Positions 60,288-64,000 of a stretch of 64,000 bases of DNA are shown one piece after another. The translations under genes were made by a program, and so were the position numbers. Under the pieces are notes generated by a model. It made no database searches and had not been told where the DNA came from. It saw only the letters and a list, made by a program, of their open reading frames with translations. Source of the DNA: Odiellus spinosus (lineage: Eukaryota; Arthropoda; Arachnida; Opiliones; Phalangiidae); the NCBI GenBank assembly GCA_963920705.1, contig OY987234.1, positions 18,619,794 through 18,683,793 on the forward strand, given 5' to 3'. Within the stretch, counting starts at the first letter, position 1. The number at the start of each line of letters is the position of its first letter.

Positions 60288-62459
60288 TACGTATAGATAT
60301 AAATATGATAGATTAATTTCAAAACTCGCTGAGCGAATTGATTTTCGAAAAATGCAATTTCCGCGTTTATTTGTTAAATTTCGTGTCTTCCGCTAGCGTC
60401 TTTCTCTTTTCGAGACAAATATAGACAGTGTACATTTGCGAAAATCCCCTTTTCCATTGATTTGACAATGGATTTATAAAGGGAAGAGATGTTTGTAGCT
60501 TTATGTATAAAGATCACTCCGTGAGTTTCTGAAATCCCCGAGCAACGCGTTCATCTATCTTACTTTAAAACATTGCGGCTTTATTTGGAATTTTAGAGTC
60601 GTGTTTGGTGTAAAAGCCGAGGCCGTATAAACCTTCTTTGACATAATATGAACTGATGTGTGCCTTTAAATGGGAATGCGAAAAGAAAAGAAAAGTTTAT
60701 TTCTTTTAATAAGTTTCTTACTTCAAAACTATAGGCACTAATATCACTTTTAACCAAAGATAATATTCTAAACTTTTACTTCTGAGTAAAGGCGAAAAAA
60801 TAATCTCATGATTACGTTTTATAGACATGAAAAATGTCAAATATTCTTCAAAATTAGAAATTGAAATTACACTGAAAATAAGAATTTATTTTTTAATAAA
60901 TTAACAACCCATAATTGGTCTTGGAAAATGCTTTACACCATTCGGGACTAATTTTAATTAAAGTGATACGAGGTTAATTGCAATCGATTTAGGCATCGCG
61001 GTTAATTATTAAAGTTTTAACACTTCAAATAGATTAAAAAAACTTGTTATTATAGTTATAATATAAGAGTAAAGATGTAAGACACGAATTTGCGCGTTAT
61101 AGTGTCAGATACGCTAATAATTGCGTGTTTAGTGACAATCGATATTGACGCAATATATATGGACCTTCAAAATTCCGATAAGGTTTTGACTATAAATATT
61201 GCCTACTAAGCCATTGCTTCCCTGTTAATAGCGACGATATCCGTCAATACTCGAGATCGTTAATGAACTCTATCCAAACAGACTAGACTCTCTAAAACTC
61301 AAATGGTGTAAATTTCGAGATTAGAACGCCAATGGTGTAAATTAAGGCAAGGTTAAAATTCCAACGGTGTAAATTAATTTATTACCAAACTTTTCCAGGA
61401 ATATTATGACGTGTCTAAAATTAATTCAGCAGTTTCTCCTCCAAATGACCTTTAAACCTTTCACATTAAATTGTAGAACACTGTTTCTGAAAGTGAAATA
61501 TTTTCATTCACTTTTTCGTCTCGCTTTTCGTGACCCGAATTAAAATTTGAAGTTATTTTATTGTCACGAAAAAAATAGAGAATTTTCCTTAACCTTTTTC
61601 ATTTTAAATCTGCTAAGCCTGAGTGACTAACTAATCTGGTGTAAAATTAGAAAATCAATCATTTTAATCAATATCTGAATGCCTATTTTGTCACCAATAA
61701 TTTAAATTAAATCTTAATCAGATGTACAAAGCTTTAATTACGCTGGCTTAGCCTAACCTCTTTATTCTTCTTTTTACGAAGAAACTTATCCGAACTTTTG
61801 TCATTGCTTTAAAGGAAATACTGGCATTTTAGTTCTAGAATAATAAATCCCTTAAAAACGGCTTAATTTTATCTTTTTCGACCTATCTCTACACCCGCGC
61901 TATATTGTATTATCCTTTCTTGAATTTGCACTTTAAAAAAGTCATTCCCTTAGGGGGTCCTACAGAATTTTTTTTTACACGGTCGTCCCCTCCGTCTCTA
62001 GCGTGTCTCCCGGGAGCTTACGTCTTTCTGTTGGATCTTAAGAGCACTTCATGTATTAGAATGAGCGAGAAAGAAAAAAACTCTTGATTACCATTTCCCT
62101 TCGCGCGCAACGACTTTTATAACGACTGTGCAGCTCTTATCATTCGTCACCGGTCCATTGCAGAAACGTGCCAAGGTTGGCACGCGCCATATTCTTAGGG
62201 TCTTTTTACCGCCCTTTTTTAATTTACCGCCAAAAAATTCCTTTCCATTTTTTTCACTCTCAGCGCCACCCCTTCCTAAAAAAACCTAATGTCAAACCTA
62301 GAAATTGATGACTCCCTCCGAGTTCTCTCGTAAGTTTCCTCTTTTTCTCAGGACCCTAAAGTGATAATAAAATGGAAGATTTATTGCTGAATTAATTAGG
62401 GACATTAACGCGAAAAAAGTAGTTCAATATTAATCCTCTTCATTTTTTGTATTTTTTTA
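60288..62459. other. Gene-free unique sequence
   Basis: Holds repeated TGGTGTAAATT motifs (61304, 61333 and 61365, with related sites near 60609, 60937 inverse and 61637) and a perfect 18-bp palindrome at 62167-62184. A strong pyrimidine-AG acceptor-like site (CCTCTTTTTCTCAG, about 62337-62350) is followed by early stops in all frames. The 60-codon frame 61905-62087 is not recognised. Confidence 0.45.
62167..62184. repeat. Perfect 18-bp palindrome
   Basis: CGTGCCAAGGTTGGCACG is self-complementary. It could be a dimer-binding site or chance. Confidence 0.4.
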
Positions 62460-63140
62460 GATGAAAGTTACTAATTTAATCTTAATTTTAGTTAATTATC
62501 GTATTAATTTAATCTTAATTTTAGTTAGTTAATTATCGTATTAATTTAACCGTAATTTTAGTTAATTATCGTATTAGTTTAATCGTAATGTTAGTTAGTT
62601 AATTATCGTATTAATTTAATCTTAATTCTAGTTAATTAATTATCGTATTAATTTAATCGTAATTTTAGTTAATTATCGTATTAATTTAATCTTAATTTTA
62701 GTTAATTATCGTATTAATTTAATCTTAATTTTAGTTAATTATCGTATTAATTTAATCTTAATTTTAGTTAGTTAATTATCGTATTAATTTAATCGTAATT
62801 TTAGTTAATTATCGTATTAGTTTAATCGTAATGTTAGTTCGTTAATTATCGTATTAATTTAATCGTAATTTTAGTTAATTATCGTATTAGTTTAATCGTA
62901 ATGTTAGTTAATTATCGTGTTAATTTAACCGTAATTTTAGTTAATTATCATATTGATATAACCGTAATTTTGGTTAATTATCGTATTAATTTAATTTCAA
63001 TTGTATTAAAATATCATACTAATTTAAATACAATTGTATTTAAATATCGTACTAATTTAATTACAATTGTATTTAAGTATCGTACTAATTTAATTGCAAT
63101 TGTATTCGAATATCGTACTAATATAATCGTAATCATACGT
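62460..63140 (+). repeat. AT-rich 33-bp tandem array
   Basis: About 19-20 units of TTAATTATCGTATTAATTTA followed by ATCTTAATTTTAG. The main period is 33 bp, with some 37-bp units carrying an extra AGTT. The last 150 bp shift to a diverged 33-bp unit (AATTGTATTTAAATATCGTAC). The 33-bp period is a multiple of three, which keeps the frame at 62901-63209 open; that frame is a repeat product, not a gene. Confidence 0.92.
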
Positions 63141-63626
63141 TTTCTTGAATATGGAAGAATTTTGTATGAAGATAATAACCGGTTTTCTCTCATTTCATCT
63201 TCTCTTTAAAGTCAAACCCAAAAAGAATTATTAACAAACCTAAATATGTAACTAGAACATTTTTGGGATCCCAAAAATTGTTACCAGAAATTTTTCCAGA
63301 CTCGTAAATTTCTATACATTCGGCGTTGGATAGGTTAGTTTGTTAAATTAGGTTTTCTTTTTCGGTTCAGCGTAATAAAATTACCATATTATGTTTTTGG
63401 AAAAAATTATGAAAGAGGTTTTGCGCTACGGTGCCTTTTTATTTCCCTGGCTATACTTCGCTTTTACCAGAATTTAATCAGGACTAATTATACTAAACCT
63501 ATTTGCAAACATTGTGGGGAATTTTTATTCTATTTTTAACCAGCCGAACCGCGCGAAAAAGAAAATGTTTTTGAATCCCTTTTTGTTTGAAGGATTCGGA
63601 TTGTCTTTATGAAGTCACAATATTGA
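63141..63626. other. Gene-free spacer
   Basis: Unique sequence with no gene signal recognised. Confidence 0.5.
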
Positions 63627-63630
63627 TTAA

Positions 63631-64000
63631 AGGGAGAATGCAACCTAATTACAAGTGATTTATTATCGATTCCTTATCGTTTAAATAGGCCTAATCCACC
63701 GATAAAAAGTTTGCAATACAAATAATAAACTAGAAATAAATTTAAAACTTACCCTGAAAATAGGCTTAGCGGGATTCATGGAGATCCTGAATCGCGTCCG
63801 TGTAAGGTCTAGCGACCAATGAGCAAAGGCCCGTCGTTCACGCGAGATCTCCACGAGACTTACGTCGCGTGCGATTGGTCGCTAGACCTTACACGCGAGG
63901 AAATCCCACTAAGCCTATTTTCAGGGTAAGTTTTAAATTTATTTCTAGTTTAATATTTGTTTGTAAATTTTTTAAATAGTAGATTAGGCCTATTTAAACA
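63631..64000 (+). mobile_element. TTAA-flanked MITE family D, copy D3 (cut by window end)
   Basis: Begins AGGGAGAATGCAACC after TTAA (63627-63630) in the same orientation as D1 and D2. It runs to the window edge within the right arm, so the right terminus and second TTAA are not seen. About 20 bp are missing after CGCGAGGAAATC, where the other copies read AGGACCTCCATGA. Confidence 0.88.

Noticed and set aside
62167..62184. NFI-type binding site
   Set aside because: NFI sites are TTGGC-N5-GCCAA. Here the half-sites point the other way with a 2-bp gap, so it is recorded only as a palindrome.
62330..62360. GTAAGT and a strong acceptor-like CTTTTTCTCAG
   Set aside because: The donor and acceptor are only about 20 bp apart, and all frames after the acceptor stop quickly.
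62901..63209. 102-codon frame with regular peptide repeats
   Set aside because: Produced by the AT-rich 33-bp array, whose period happens to be a multiple of three.

Overview
The window is non-coding eukaryotic DNA, most likely from an invertebrate animal. It is roughly two-thirds A+T by eye and rich in simple poly-T and CT tracts, and CpG is not visibly depleted. It is crowded with short non-autonomous DNA transposons and tandem arrays. That style fits an arthropod such as a hymenopteran-like insect, but nothing here fixes the taxon. I found no protein-coding gene with a recognisable domain, no tRNA or rRNA, no CRISPR and no bacterial gene organisation. The longest open frames are short, and many are artefacts of repeats.

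Mobile elements are the clearest content. Four unrelated-looking inverted-repeat families (called A, B, C and E here) give 11 full-length copies. All begin 5'-CA and end TG-3'. Ten are flanked by exact 7-bp target-site duplications and one by a nearly exact one. The 11 targets share a palindromic preference, RTNNNAY, so one transposase type probably moved all four. Family A has five copies (8.9, 33.6, 41.7, 44.6 and 45.8 kb), B has two (27.5 and 54.9 kb), C has three (6.8, 58.3 and 59.2 kb) and E has one (7.8 kb). A fifth family, D, has two complete copies (28.0 and 29.3 kb) and one cut by the window end (63.6 kb). D is TTAA-flanked, starts AG and ends CT, which resembles Kolobok non-autonomous elements. 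A 249-bp Tc1/mariner-like remnant lies at 60.0 kb. Four dispersed units of exactly 58 bp (1.4 kb twice, 22.4 and 37.6 kb) form an unidentified family.

Tandem and inverted repeats dominate 47-54 kb and the right end. They are a 31-bp array (47.06-47.71 kb), an apparently perfect 323-bp inverted repeat (49.18-50.66 kb) with a 75-bp duplication on one side only, a 100-bp satellite (50.79-53.45 kb) that ends in a 91-bp subfamily, a 505-bp imperfect inverted repeat (53.53-54.04 kb) and an AT-rich 33-bp array (62.46-63.14 kb). Weaker minisatellites lie at 31.8 and 36.4 kb.

Gene-related signals are few and tentative. The best is at 57.03-57.13 kb: an initiator-like TCAGTT, a short leader, a good-context ATG and an immediately adjacent GTGAGT splice donor, which would be the first exon of a + strand gene. 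TATA plus initiator pairs occur at 13.85 and 48.66 kb, and RFX X-box-like palindromes at 45.34 kb and in both arms of element E. The rest is unique intergenic or intronic sequence in which I see no gene.
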